From assembly GCF_001544875.2 (NCBI RefSeq), contig NZ_FCOA02000006.1, positions 1 to 64,000 of the forward strand: a stretch of DNA of 64,000 nt, read 5' to 3'. The notes beneath the pieces were generated by a model. It was given only the letters and a program-made list of their open reading frames with translations, did no database searches and was not told the origin of the DNA. Below are positions 9,716 to 18,338 of this stretch, in pieces. How positions within the stretch are numbered: the first letter of the stretch is position 1; every line of letters begins with the position of its first letter. The DNA is from Caballeronia hypogeia (GTDB taxonomy: Bacteria; Pseudomonadota; Gammaproteobacteria; Burkholderiales; Burkholderiaceae). A program made the translations under genes and the position numbers.

Positions 9716-9866
9716 GAGTCACTCCTTGTGGATGAATTGTGGACTTGCGGGAGGGAGGAAAGACGGAGGCGCGACGGAAGCGCCTGAGCGGCGCCGAGAG
9801 GAAAAGGCATGCTGTCTCCGTCTTATAGGAAATCGGCCGGCGCTTTGGCAGGCTCGTTCTCTTGAG

Positions 9867-9899
9867 TATAGTTATGCAAAAGTCCATCATGGCACTATA
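9867..9899. promoter_or_regulatory. Possible LysR-type operator between mmsA and the lysR gene
   Basis: TATAGT at 9867-9872 and its complement ACTATA at 9894-9899 form an inverted repeat 16 bases upstream of the lysR start, in the mmsA/lysR divergent region. LysR regulators usually bind such sites in the region they share with the target gene. The arms are short, so this is tentative. Confidence 0.3.
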
Positions 9900-9915
9900 A
9901 AAATACCCGATCGAT

Positions 9916-10893
9916 ATGCAAAAACACGCCATGCAAAACCCCGGCAAGCTCGACCTCGCCCGGCTCAACTGGGACGATCTGCGCTTCTTCCTCGAAGTCG
10001 CCCGCACACAGCGCGCGAGCGGCGCGGCCAAGCGCCTGGGCGTCGATTACACGACCGTCGCGCGGCGCGTACGCGCGCTGGAGGACGCGCTCGGCACCCT
10101 TCTGTTCGACAAGTCGCGCAGCGGCGGATTCATTCTCACCGCCGAGGGTCAGCGCCTGCTCGGTTACGTCGACTCGATCGAGACCACCGTGCAGTCCGCC
10201 ACCGAACAGATCGCCAATACGGGCCACGCGCTGTCGGGGCACGTGCGCGTCGGCTCGACGGAAGGTTTTGGCTGCTTCTTTCTCGCGCCGCAACTCGCGC
10301 GCTTTCAGGACGCGCATCCGAACATTTCCATCGACTTGCTGCCGGTACCGCATTTCGTGAGCCTGTCCAAGCGCGAAGCCGATATCGCCGTGACGCTCGA
10401 ACGTCCCGAGCAGGGGCAGTACGTCTACACGAAGCTATGCGAATACCGCCTCAAGCTATACGCGACCGCCGAGTATCTGGAAGCACATCCGCCGATCCGC
10501 ACGACCGACGACCTGCGCCAGCACCGTTTCGCGAGCTATATCGACGATCTCGCCTTCAGCTACGAGCTGCTGTATCTGGAACGCGCGGTGCCGGGCGCGG
10601 TGTCGCGCTGGCGCAGCACGAGCGCGATCGCGCAATACTTCGCCGCGCTCCAGGGCCGGGCGCTGGCGATCCTGCCGTGCTTCATGACCTCGCCCGATCC
10701 GCGTTTCGTGCCGGTGCTGCCCGATGAGATCGTGGTGACGCGCGCTTTCTTTCTGTCCTGCCGCGAGGACTTGCGCAAGCTGAAGCGCATCACGGCCGTA
10801 TGGGATTACCTGCGCGCCGCCGCCGAGGCGAACCGCGCCTTCCTGATGGGCGACGGCACTCAGATGAGCTGGGTCGACGTCAAGTCTTCCTGA
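9916..10893 (+). CDS. LysR-family transcriptional regulator, probably of mmsAB
   Basis: A 325-residue LysR-type regulator: an N-terminal winged helix-turn-helix (about residues 15-75: LNWDDLRFFLEVARTQRASG, AAKRLGVDYTTVARRVRALE) followed by a periplasmic-binding-like effector domain beginning near residue 100. The start at 9916 is the first Met; a second one five codons later would also serve. It is divergent from mmsA, the arrangement in which LysR proteins normally control their neighbour. In Pseudomonas mmsAB is controlled by an AraC-type protein, so the LysR association is a lineage difference. Effector unknown; a valine-pathway intermediate is a guess from position. Confidence 0.9.
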   Translation: MQKHAMQNPGKLDLARLNWDDLRFFLEVARTQRASGAAKRLGVDYTTVARRVRALEDALGTLLFDKSRSGGFILTAEGQRLLGYVDSIETTVQSATEQIANTGHALSGHVRVGSTEGFGCFFLAPQLARFQDAHPNISIDLLPVPHFVSLSKREADIAVTLERPEQGQYVYTKLCEYRLKLYATAEYLEAHPPIRTTDDLRQHRFASYIDDLAFSYELLYLERAVPGAVSRWRSTSAIAQYFAALQGRALAILPCFMTSPDPRFVPVLPDEIVVTRAFFLSCREDLRKLKRITAVWDYLRAAAEANRAFLMGDGTQMSWVDVKSS

Positions 10894-10996
10894 TCTTTTA
10901 TGACACAAATATCGGGGCAAACTGGGCGACGACTCTCGCCACACAATTTGACGCGAAAGTTTTCGTGTAATTTTGCTTCGATGTACTGTCGAAACG

Positions 10997-11010
10997 TCAT
11001 TCATGAATGA
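10997..11010. repeat. 14-bp perfect palindrome TCATTCATGAATGA
   Basis: A fully symmetrical 14-mer in the 268-base gap between the lysR gene and the M23 peptidase gene. It lies about 150 bases before the peptidase start, a reasonable place for an operator. No other copy was noticed. Confidence 0.3.
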
Positions 11011-11161
11011 GGCCTGCGGCATAATCGCCGACCAGTTTCATTGCATGGCCGCGCAAACGCGCGGCGCACTCCAACTCCGTGATTTTCTTTAGTCTTTTTC
11101 CCGCCGGCCTGCCACGCCGCGCCGCGCGCTGATGGCGTTCGTCATCTGGTCACGGCGGACC

Positions 11162-12112
11162 ATGTCCCGCCAGCGAATCCGCTACGTCGAGGCACGCACG
11201 GCGCGCACGGTGGCGATCATCGGCGGCATCACGCTGCTTATCGCCGCGCTCGCGCTAGGCGTCGCGATCGGCACGGTGTTCGCCCGCAGCCATCTCGGCG
11301 AGGAACAGGCGCTGCTGTCGCGCCGCTCGTATGAGATCGAGGAGCTGGGCCGTATCCACGCCGCGCTGATCGAGCTCGCGCCGCGCGTGGCGGGACTGTC
11401 GGCGCAAGTCGGCGAGCTGCGCGATTTCGACGAACATCTGAAGGCCGCGCGCGGCACGCGCGCCGCGTCGGGTGTGCACGACGTGCCGCCGCTGCCCGAC
11501 GGTCAGGAGCCTGCCGCGGCGCTGGACGGCGCGGGCGGACCTGAAATGCCGCCGCGCCTGTGCGATATCGAGCGCATGGCCGACGGCTCGCCGCGACAGC
11601 GTCTCAAAGGCACGCAGCAGGTCATCCGCTGCCTGAACGACACCGTGTCGGAACTGCAAGGCCGCACGCTCGCGCACTATGCGTCGTATATGGCGTTTCC
11701 CGGCCGCGATCCCGCGCCCGCCGCGCGCAACGGCTCGCCCTACGGCAATCGCCTCGATCCGTTCACAGGCCGCCTGAGCTTTCATCCCGGCGCCGATCTC
11801 GTCGCGCCGACCGGAACGCCGATCTTCGCGAGCGGCGGCGGCCGCGTCGTGCAGGCGGGCGAGCGCAACGGCTACGGCAATTCCGTCGATATTCGTCACA
11901 GCGACGGTCTCGTCACGCGCTACGGCCATGCGTCGCGCATTCTCGTGCACACCGGCGACTACGTGATGCCCGGACAGGAAATCGCGGAAATCGGCTCTAC
12001 AGGCCGCTCCACGGGGCCGCATCTGCACTTCGAAGTGATCGTCGACGGCGCGCAGATCAATCCTTCGTCCTATCTCATGCTTTTCGGACGCAAACGACAT
12101 GCGCAAGGTTGA
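11162..12112 (+). CDS. M23-family peptidase, membrane-anchored (bactofilin operon)
   Basis: Predicted zinc metallopeptidase that cuts peptidoglycan cross-bridges in the periplasm. From the Met at 11162 the protein has 316 residues: a basic start, one membrane segment (about 15-40), a charged helical stalk, then a LytM domain with the metal ligands in FHPGADL (H208, D212) and HLHFE (H287, H289). The full ligand set is present, so it should be active and not a degenerate activator. An in-frame ATG at 11132 gives ten more residues, and neither start has a strong ribosome site. The next gene overlaps by 14 bases and a bactofilin gene follows, which suggests a role in cell-shape control. Confidence 0.9.
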   Translation: MSRQRIRYVEARTARTVAIIGGITLLIAALALGVAIGTVFARSHLGEEQALLSRRSYEIEELGRIHAALIELAPRVAGLSAQVGELRDFDEHLKAARGTRAASGVHDVPPLPDGQEPAAALDGAGGPEMPPRLCDIERMADGSPRQRLKGTQQVIRCLNDTVSELQGRTLAHYASYMAFPGRDPAPAARNGSPYGNRLDPFTGRLSFHPGADLVAPTGTPIFASGGGRVVQAGERNGYGNSVDIRHSDGLVTRYGHASRILVHTGDYVMPGQEIAEIGSTGRSTGPHLHFEVIVDGAQINPSSYLMLFGRKRHAQG

Positions 12113-12464
12113 TTCGAAGCGGCGCTCGCTGCAACTCACGCGGCAGTCCTACGCGCTCACGCCGAGGCGCGGCGCGGGCATCTGGATCGGCGTCGGCGCC
12201 GCGGTGTGCGCGGCGCTGGCGCTCGGTGCGGCGGGCTTCGCGCTCAAACGCTCGCACGAAGACGTGCGCAAGCTCGACGCGCTGTGTGCCCCGCCCGTCT
12301 CCGAGCAAAAGCTGCGCGATGAGCTTGCGCACGCGCGGCTCGCGCTCGAACAGGAAGCGGCGACGCGCACTTCGCTCGAGCAGCGCGTGTCGCAGGCAGC
12401 GGCCGAAAACGCGCGCCTTCAGACCGATCTCGCTTTCCTCAGGCAGCAGCACAAATCCGATTGA
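12099..12464 (+). CDS. Small membrane protein with C-terminal coiled coil
   Basis: A 121-residue protein that I do not recognise as a named family. A basic N-terminus (MRKVDSKRRSLQLTRQSYAL) leads into one hydrophobic segment (about residues 27-48), then a heptad-rich helix from about residue 65 to the end, with many Glu, Gln, Arg and Leu. This predicts a single-pass inner-membrane protein with a periplasmic or cytoplasmic coiled coil. It overlaps the M23 peptidase by 14 bases and ends 56 bases before the bactofilin start, so the three are almost certainly co-translated. A role as linker between the bactofilin scaffold and the peptidase is an inference from this context. Confidence 0.8.
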   Translation: MRKVDSKRRSLQLTRQSYALTPRRGAGIWIGVGAAVCAALALGAAGFALKRSHEDVRKLDALCAPPVSEQKLRDELAHARLALEQEAATRTSLEQRVSQAAAENARLQTDLAFLRQQHKSD

Positions 12465-12520
12465 GCCGCGCGCTTCACTCGACTCCTCAAGCAACTCTTC
12501 ACCGCATCAAAAGTTCCAAC

Positions 12521-12961
12521 ATGTTCCGATCGAAGAAAGACCCCGGCCAGATCAAGATGGCCAAGCTCGCGACGCTCGTCGCGCATAACGTCCATATTTC
12601 GGGCGATCTCGAATTCAGCGAAGGTCTGCGCATGGACGGCCAGGTCACCGGCAATGTGGCCGGCCGCCCCGGCGAGGAAACGCTGCTCGTCGTGAGCGAT
12701 CAGGGTGCGATTCGAGGCAACGTCAGCGCCTATGACGTGATCATCAATGGCTGCATTACCGGTGACGTGACGGTCGCGCATTTCGTCGAACTTCAGTCCA
12801 ATGCACGCGTCCTGGGCAACATTTACTATCAGCAGTTGCGCATGGATATCGGCGCGACGGTCGAAGGCAAGCTGACCAAACTCGACACGCAATCGACCCA
12901 GGCCGCGCTGCCCGCGCCGGCCGCGCGCATCGAACACGGCGCGGATCTCGCCACGAGCTGA
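12521..12961 (+). CDS. Bactofilin-family cytoskeletal protein
   Basis: Bactofilins (DUF583/PF04519) self-assemble into membrane-associated filaments of a right-handed beta-helix and recruit cell-wall enzymes. The 146-residue product starts MFRSKKDPGQIKMAKLATLV and carries the repeating hydrophobic/glycine pattern (ISGDLEFSEGLRMDGQVTGN, GAIRGNVSAYDVIINGCITG, NARVLGNIYYQQLRMDIGAT) over about residues 20-115, flanked by short disordered ends. The ATG at 12521 is chosen because homology begins there; the open frame extends upstream to 12461. Last gene of the M23 / coiled-coil / bactofilin operon, resembling the csd1-ccmA pairing of Helicobacter. Confidence 0.92.
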   Translation: MFRSKKDPGQIKMAKLATLVAHNVHISGDLEFSEGLRMDGQVTGNVAGRPGEETLLVVSDQGAIRGNVSAYDVIINGCITGDVTVAHFVELQSNARVLGNIYYQQLRMDIGATVEGKLTKLDTQSTQAALPAPAARIEHGADLATS

Positions 12962-12976
12962 AGCGCGAAAGCTCAT

Positions 12977-13006
12977 GACGTTGCCCGAACGTTCGTTGGC
13001 AACGTC
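12977..13006 (+). terminator. 9-bp stem-loop after the bactofilin gene
   Basis: GACGTTGCC at 12977-12985 pairs exactly with GGCAACGTC at 12998-13006; the loop holds a further short palindrome (GAACGTTC). It lies 15 bases after the bactofilin stop. There is no T tract after it, so it is a weak intrinsic terminator at best, or an mRNA-stabilising hairpin. Confidence 0.4.
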
Positions 13007-13125
13007 GCGCGTGTGCGGCTAAGATTCGTGGGTTGCGGCTACGCGCGCGCCCTCGCGAATCACGCGACTTCGAGCGCCCATCGACGCGTGGCCGGTGTCA
13101 TCCGGACATATAAAAAGGGCGCCCC

Positions 13126-14103
13126 ATGCTGGTCAATTGCGCGGCTTATCAAAACGGCCGAAAGCTCGCGGACGTGCAAATCGACGATATCAACGCATAT
13201 CGCGATCTGCCCGACTCTTTCATTTGGGTTGCGCTGAAGGAGCCCGGTCCCGGCGAGCTCGCGCACATGACGCAACAGTTCGGGCTGCACGAACTGGCGG
13301 TCGAGGATGCGCAGCACGGTCATCAGCGGCCGAAGATCGAGGAGTACGGCGATTCGCTGTTCGCGGTCTTCCACACCGTCGAGTTCGACGACGAAGGCGA
13401 AGTGCTGGTCGGCGAGATGAACGTGTTCGTCGGCAAGAACTATGTGCTCTCGGTACGCAATCGCACGACGCAAGGCTTTCAGGAAGTGCGCAAGCGCTGC
13501 GAACGCGAGCCGCATCTGCTCAAGCACGGGCCGGCGTTCGTCATGTACGCGCTGCTCGATGCGGTCGTCGATCGCTACTTCCCCGTGCTGGAGACGCTCG
13601 GCGCGGAAGTGGACGAAGTGGAGGAACGCATCTTCGAGCAGAAGGGTTCAGTGGAATCGCGCGAGATCATCGAGGATCTGTACTCGCTCAAGCGCCGCAT
13701 GACCATTCTTCAGCATCACACCGCGCCCTTGCTCGAAGCCGTCAGCAAACTGTATGGCGGACGCTCGCCGGGCGTGTGCTCGGGCATGCAGGAGTATTTC
13801 CGCGACGTGTACGACCATCTGCTGCGCATCGTGAAGACCATCGAGGGACGGCGCGAAATGATCGTCACGGCGATTCAGGTGAACCTCGGCCTGATCGCGC
13901 TCGCGGAAAGCGAAGTGACCAAGCGTCTGGGCTCGTTCGCCGCGCTGTTCGCCGTGCCGACGATGATCGCCGGCATCTACGGCATGAACTTCAAGTCGAT
14001 ACCGGAGCTGGACTGGGTCTACGGCTATCCGACCTGTCTGGCCGTGATGCTGCTGGTCGATGTGCTGCTTTATTACCGTTTCAAGAAGGCCGGATGGCTG
14101 TAG
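13126..14103 (+). CDS. corA: CorA-family magnesium/cobalt transporter
   Basis: Pentameric inner-membrane divalent-cation channel. The 325 residues show the large N-terminal cytoplasmic domain, long stalk helices, and two C-terminal membrane helices. The selectivity motif YGMNF is at residues 285-289, directly after the first helix (SFAALFAVPTMIAGIYG), and the protein ends YRFKKAGWL. Length is typical (316-330). It is a single gene; the bactofilin operon ends 164 bases upstream and no terminator was clear behind it. Whether it moves Mg, Co or another ion cannot be read from the sequence. Confidence 0.95.
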   Translation: MLVNCAAYQNGRKLADVQIDDINAYRDLPDSFIWVALKEPGPGELAHMTQQFGLHELAVEDAQHGHQRPKIEEYGDSLFAVFHTVEFDDEGEVLVGEMNVFVGKNYVLSVRNRTTQGFQEVRKRCEREPHLLKHGPAFVMYALLDAVVDRYFPVLETLGAEVDEVEERIFEQKGSVESREIIEDLYSLKRRMTILQHHTAPLLEAVSKLYGGRSPGVCSGMQEYFRDVYDHLLRIVKTIEGRREMIVTAIQVNLGLIALAESEVTKRLGSFAALFAVPTMIAGIYGMNFKSIPELDWVYGYPTCLAVMLLVDVLLYYRFKKAGWL

Positions 14104-14617
14104 CGGATCTGTAGCAGAAATGTCCCTTTCTGGAACCTTCCGGCGAAATTCGTTGTCTAATCAATCGATTTGCGCGAGAATAACGGCTGGGCTTGCAAAA
14201 TCGGCCTTCAGACCGCACATGACGTAAGCGCAGGCAAGCGCGCTTGCAGCCGCAGAATTACCGCAGCATCGTCGCTTTTTCGTCGCTGTTTTCCGTTTCA
14301 ACCCGCACGTCGGCTTCGCCGTTCGCCGATGTCGCCGTCCCGGTCATGCCGGCCACGGTGCGCCGCCTCCGCGGTGCGCAGGTCGTCCGGCCTATGCCGT
14401 CAAGCTCACGACGAGCCTGAAAGAGAGACGCGGCGCGCTCCATGCACGTTTCATCGTGCCGGAACGTGCCAGGCCGCGCTTTGCATCGCTTCTTAACTTT
14501 TCAGCGACGATGCCTTCGCGCAGCGCCGCGCGGCCTGCATTGGCCTGGCCCCTTGCCCGGGAAGGCGCGATGCACGCGCGCAGCAGCACCCATTACAACT
14601 CATTACAGGAGCCCTAC
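14104..14617. other. Gene-free stretch ahead of the IF-1 paralogue
   Basis: About 510 bases. Open frames here have no recognisable content. An AT-rich patch near 14100-14185 contains TTGTCT at 14153-14158 and GAGAAT at 14176-14181 with 17-base spacing, a possible sigma-70 promoter. If used for infA it would give a leader of over 400 bases. Confidence 0.4.
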
Positions 14618-14884
14618 ATGGCGAAAGAAGAACTCATCGAACTCGACGGCATCGTTGACGAAGTGCTTCCCGACAGCCGCTATCGCGTGACGCTGGACAA
14701 CGGCGTCGTCGTGGGCGCGTACGCCTCGGGCCGCATGCGCAAGAATCATATCCGGATTCTCGCCGGCGACCGCGTGACGCTGGAACTGTCGGTGTACGAC
14801 CTGACCAAGGGACGCATCAACTTCCGTCACAAGGACGAGCGCGCGAGCGGCGGAGCACCGCGTGCGCCGATGCGCCGCCGTTGA
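14618..14884 (+). CDS. infA: Translation initiation factor IF-1 (second-copy type)
   Basis: IF-1 occupies the ribosomal A site during initiation and is an OB-fold protein of the S1 family. The product, 88 residues, starts [20 protein letters not shown] and keeps the core [29 protein letters not shown] and [13 protein letters not shown]. The canonical gene product, from the spc ribosomal operon, has 72 residues; this one has an extra basic tail ([11 protein letters not shown]) and stands alone, as do the second infA genes of Burkholderia and relatives. The start at 14618 follows a CAGGAG site and begins exactly at the conserved MAKE; the frame is open further upstream. Confidence 0.93.
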   Translation: MAKEELIELDGIVDEVLPDSRYRVTLDNGVVVGAYASGRMRKNHIRILAGDRVTLELSVYDLTKGRINFRHKDERASGGAPRAPMRRR

Positions 14885-15039
14885 TGCAGCACCGTTTCGA
14901 ACGCATTTGAAGTTGTTGGCGTGAGCCCGGACCGCAGCCCACGCTTTTCAACCCACTAGCGGACCACTGAACTTCGACGCTGCCGCACGCCAATGCCCGG
15001 CTGCGCCACGCGTCGATGTCCCGTTCCCTCCGGAAGCGC

Positions 15040-15924
15040 TCAGGCCGCGCCACGCGCCGCCAGCAGCGCCTCGATGCCGATCGCGAAACCGTCCTCGTCG
15101 TTGTTCTTCGAGACCAGGCTCGCGTGACGCTGCACGGTTTCCGACGCCTGCCCCATCGCGATCGATACACCCGCGATCTCGAACATCGCCATGTCGTTGC
15201 CCATGTCGCCGAGCACGGCCACGCGCCCGAGCGGCACGTTCGCGATGCGCGCCAGCTCGCGCACGGCGGTGCCCTTGTTGGCCTCGATGCTCGTCACGTC
15301 GAGGTAATACGTCTGCGAGCGCGCCGCATGGCCGCGCCCTTCCAGTTCCCTCTGCAAGCCGCTTTCCACGCGGGCGAGCAATTCCGTATCCGCCGTCGAA
15401 CCGACGATCTTGTCGACCGCGTCGAGATCGATGTCGTCGAAGCGCGTGACGCGCACGCCTTCGTAGCCCACGGTGCGCGTTTCGAGCGGCACGTAGGTCG
15501 CGTCGGGATTGGTCAGATACCAGTTATCGTCGATGAACACCCACACATCCACCTTCGCCGCCGCGAGCGCTTCGAGCGAAGTCTGCACGACCTCGCGCGG
15601 CAACTTGTGCGACGACAGCACTTCCCACGTCTTCGGCCGCACCAGACTGCCGCCGTTGTACGACGCGTAAGGCATGTCGATGCCGAGCGCCTCGACGATA
15701 TGCCGCATGCCCTTGCCCGGCCGGCTGCTCGCCACGGTGAAGCGCACGCCGGCCTGTTGCAGACGGCGCACCGCGTCGATCGCTGGCTGGCCCAGCGCCT
15801 TGTCGGTGTAGAGCAGCGTGCCGTCACAATCGGTGACGACGAGTTCCACGCGCGCGAGCGCATCGAAGGCAGCGGCGCCGTCGCCGGTGGCGCTGTGCAG
15901 GCCGTATTTGCCGTCGTCAGCCAT
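15040..15924 (-). CDS. Cof-type HAD-superfamily phosphatase
   Basis: Haloacid-dehalogenase-family hydrolase of about 294 residues from the Met at 15924. Motif I is VVTDCDGTLLYTD (nucleophile and acid Asp in D-C-D), and the C-terminal motif IV is AVLGDMGNDMAMFEIAG (the metal-binding G-D-x-x-N-D), with the Lys of motif III in NKGTAVRELA. The spacing puts it in the Cof/type IIB cap subgroup, most of which act on sugar phosphates. The ATG overlaps the TGA of the upstream ROK kinase by one base, so the two are translationally coupled; this makes a hexose phosphate a sensible but unproven substrate. Confidence 0.88.
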   Translation of the reverse strand: MADDGKYGLHSATGDGAAAFDALARVELVVTDCDGTLLYTDKALGQPAIDAVRRLQQAGVRFTVASSRPGKGMRHIVEALGIDMPYASYNGGSLVRPKTWEVLSSHKLPREVVQTSLEALAAAKVDVWVFIDDNWYLTNPDATYVPLETRTVGYEGVRVTRFDDIDLDAVDKIVGSTADTELLARVESGLQRELEGRGHAARSQTYYLDVTSIEANKGTAVRELARIANVPLGRVAVLGDMGNDMAMFEIAGVSIAMGQASETVQRHASLVSKNNDEDGFAIGIEALLAARGAA

Positions 15925-16745
15925 CAGTGCGCTCCTTCCCGCTGATTGAAGTGCGGCAACTGCCGCGTCTCGCGCACCGAACGCGGATGCCACAGCCGCG
16001 CGCCGCCTTCGATACCCGCCGCGTTATCCACGATCGTCACGTTCTCCGGCAGCTTGAACTTGATGTGCGCCGCGTTGCCGCCGCCGATCCAAAGCTTGTC
16101 GTAGTTCACGAGCGTCGCGAGAATGCCGATGATCTTCTCCACGCGCCGGCTCCAGCGTTTCTTGCCTGCCTTCTCGCGCGCCGCGTTGCCGATGTACTCG
16201 TCGTAGGTCTTGTCCTTCGCGACCGGATGATGCGCGAGCTCCAGATGCGGCATCAGCTCGCCATCGCGAAAGAGCGCGGTGCCCGCGCCGGTGCCGAGCG
16301 TGAGCACCATTTCGATGCCGCGCCCTTCGATCGCCGCGAGCCCCTGCATTTCGGCGTCGTTGATCATGCGCGCGGGCACGCCGCCCAGATGCTCCGCGAT
16401 CAGTTGCGCGAGCGGCACGCCGCGCCACGCCGGCGTGCCGAGATTCGGCGCGGTCAGCACCACGTTGTCGCGCACCACGCCCGGAAAGCCGATCGAGATA
16501 TGCGTCGGCGGCTCCGCGACAATCGGCTTGATCAGTTCGACGAGCGTTGCGATCACGACGTCCGGCTTGGCCGGATGCGGCGTCGCCACGCGCACGCGCT
16601 CGCTCTTCATCTGGCCGTCTTCGGAAATGACGGCCGCCTTCAACCCCGTTCCGCCGATATCGATCGCGAGAATGCGCTCGGCCGTGATCGCGAGCTTGTC
16701 CGCGCTCACGTGGGTCTTCTGCTTGGTTCTGGATTCCGTGCTCAC
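15924..16745 (-). CDS. ppgK: ROK-family glucokinase, polyphosphate glucokinase-like
   Basis: A 273-residue sugar kinase of the ROK/ASKHA fold. The phosphate-1 motif is LAIDIGGTGLKAAVI, phosphate-2 is MVLTLGTGAGTALFRDGELM, and the catalytic Asp lies in ARMINDAEMQGLAA. HLELAHHPVAKDKTYDEYIG and the compact length without a zinc-finger CXCGXXGC motif fit the polyphosphate-glucokinase branch rather than ordinary ROK kinases, so polyphosphate (and perhaps ATP) is the likely phosphoryl donor and glucose the acceptor. It lies 36 bases downstream of zwf and overlaps a phosphatase gene. Product glucose 6-phosphate is the substrate of Zwf. Confidence 0.85.
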   Translation of the reverse strand: MSTESRTKQKTHVSADKLAITAERILAIDIGGTGLKAAVISEDGQMKSERVRVATPHPAKPDVVIATLVELIKPIVAEPPTHISIGFPGVVRDNVVLTAPNLGTPAWRGVPLAQLIAEHLGGVPARMINDAEMQGLAAIEGRGIEMVLTLGTGAGTALFRDGELMPHLELAHHPVAKDKTYDEYIGNAAREKAGKKRWSRRVEKIIGILATLVNYDKLWIGGGNAAHIKFKLPENVTIVDNAAGIEGGARLWHPRSVRETRQLPHFNQREGAH

Positions 16746-16781
16746 GCTATGTGTCCTTATGCCGGATGATGCGGGATGGGT

Positions 16782-18338
16782 TCAGTCCTTCTTTTGCGGG
16801 TCGCTCAGCGAGCGCCACGCGTGGCCGTCCTGCGCCAGCAGCTCGTCCGCCGCCGCAGGTCCCGCGCTGCCCGCGGCATAGCCGTGCACGTCGAGCGGGC
16901 TGTCCGGATGCAGCACGCGATCCACCGCGGCCCACGCCGTCTCGATGCTGTCCGCGCGCTGGAACAGCGTTGCGTCGCCGAGCATGCAGTCGTAGAGCAG
17001 CGTCTCGTAGCCGACATTCGCGCGCTCCTTGAAGAAATCGGCGTAGTCGAACTTCGAACGCACTTTGCCGATCTGCATGAGCGGGCCGGGCACCTTCACG
17101 TTGAAGTCGAAGCCCGTGCCGTGTGTCGGATCGATGCGTAGCGTGAACACGTTCGGCGTGAGAGCGTCGACCGGCGTGTCGCGGAACATCAGGAACGGCA
17201 CGGCCTTCAGTTGCACGGAAATTTCCGTGCGCCGCTCCGTCAGTCGCTTGCCGGTGCGCAGATAGAAAGGCACGCCCGCCCAGCGCCAGTTCTCCACATA
17301 GACGCGCGCCGCCGCATAGGTTTCGGTGCGGCTGTTCTTGTCGACGCCCGGCTCGTCCCGGTAACCCGGTCCCGCCGGCCCGGCTTCGTACTGGCCGAGC
17401 ACCACGTCCTGGGCCGTGAGCGGCCGGATCGCGTCGAAGACTTCGGCCTTGCGGTCGCGCACGGATTCGGCGTCGAAGGAATTGGGCGGCTCCATCGCGA
17501 CCATGCCCAGCAGTTGGAACAGGTGATTCGGCAGCATGTCGCGGAACGCGCCGGTCTGCTCGTAGAACCTGCCGCGCCCTTCCACGCCGATGGTCTCCGC
17601 CGCCGTGATCTGCACGTTGACGATGTACTCGCGCCGCCAGACCGGTTCGAACATCGCGTTGGCGAAGCGCACGGCGAGAATGCTCTGCACCGTGTCCTTG
17701 CCGAGAAAATGGTCGATCCGATAAGCCTGGGACTCGTCCGCATACTTGAGAATGCAGCCGTTGAGCGCTTTCGCCGACGCCAGATCGGTGCCGAACGGCT
17801 TTTCGATCACGAGGCGTTTGAAGTTGCCGTCCTTTTCTTCGAGCAGCCCCGCCGCGCCGAGATGCTCGATGATCGGCTGGAAGAAGCGCGCGCCCACCGC
17901 GAGATAGAACACCACATTGCCCGACTTCGCCTTTTCGAGCCGCGCCTTCAGCCGCGCGAAGGTCTCGTCTTCCTCGAATTCGCCCGGAAAGTATTCGAGG
18001 CGCTGCAAGACCCAGTTCCACGCGTCCTCGTTCAGTTGCGAGGTGTGAAAGGTCGCGGCCTTGTCGGCGGCGAACTTGCGCAGCGACTCGGTAAGCTCGT
18101 TGCGCCAGTCGGAGGTCTCGCGCTCACCGTGATTCACGCCGATGATTTCCATGCTGTCGTCGAGCAGCTTGTCGGCCGACAGGTTGTACAGCGACGGCAT
18201 CAGGAGCCGTTTGGTGAGATCGCCGCCGGCCCCGAAGATCACGAGCGTGCATGGCGGCGCGGGGTGCTTGCCGGCGCAGGTCTCGCTGGCCGGGGTCGCT
18301 GCGTTCGACTGATTCGCTTCTTTCGATTCTTTCGGCAT
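16782..18338 (-). CDS. zwf: Glucose-6-phosphate 1-dehydrogenase Zwf
   Basis: Oxidises glucose 6-phosphate to 6-phosphogluconolactone with NAD(P), the entry to the pentose-phosphate and Entner-Doudoroff routes. The 518 residues include the Rossmann motif IFGAGGDLTKRLLMPSLYNL, the catalytic/substrate RIDHFLGKD loop, and KLVIEKPFG-type sequence (RLVIEKPFGTDLASAK). An N-terminal extension of about 25 polar residues precedes the core. The Met at 18338 (MPKESKEANQ) is preferred; the longer frame to 18419 is not supported. First gene of the zwf-ppgK-HAD operon; pgl and edd are not present here. Upstream, the region 18440-18475 is AT-rich and may hold the promoter. Confidence 0.95.
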   Translation of the reverse strand: MPKESKEANQSNAATPASETCAGKHPAPPCTLVIFGAGGDLTKRLLMPSLYNLSADKLLDDSMEIIGVNHGERETSDWRNELTESLRKFAADKAATFHTSQLNEDAWNWVLQRLEYFPGEFEEDETFARLKARLEKAKSGNVVFYLAVGARFFQPIIEHLGAAGLLEEKDGNFKRLVIEKPFGTDLASAKALNGCILKYADESQAYRIDHFLGKDTVQSILAVRFANAMFEPVWRREYIVNVQITAAETIGVEGRGRFYEQTGAFRDMLPNHLFQLLGMVAMEPPNSFDAESVRDRKAEVFDAIRPLTAQDVVLGQYEAGPAGPGYRDEPGVDKNSRTETYAAARVYVENWRWAGVPFYLRTGKRLTERRTEISVQLKAVPFLMFRDTPVDALTPNVFTLRIDPTHGTGFDFNVKVPGPLMQIGKVRSKFDYADFFKERANVGYETLLYDCMLGDATLFQRADSIETAWAAVDRVLHPDSPLDVHGYAAGSAGPAAADELLAQDGHAWRSLSDPQKKD

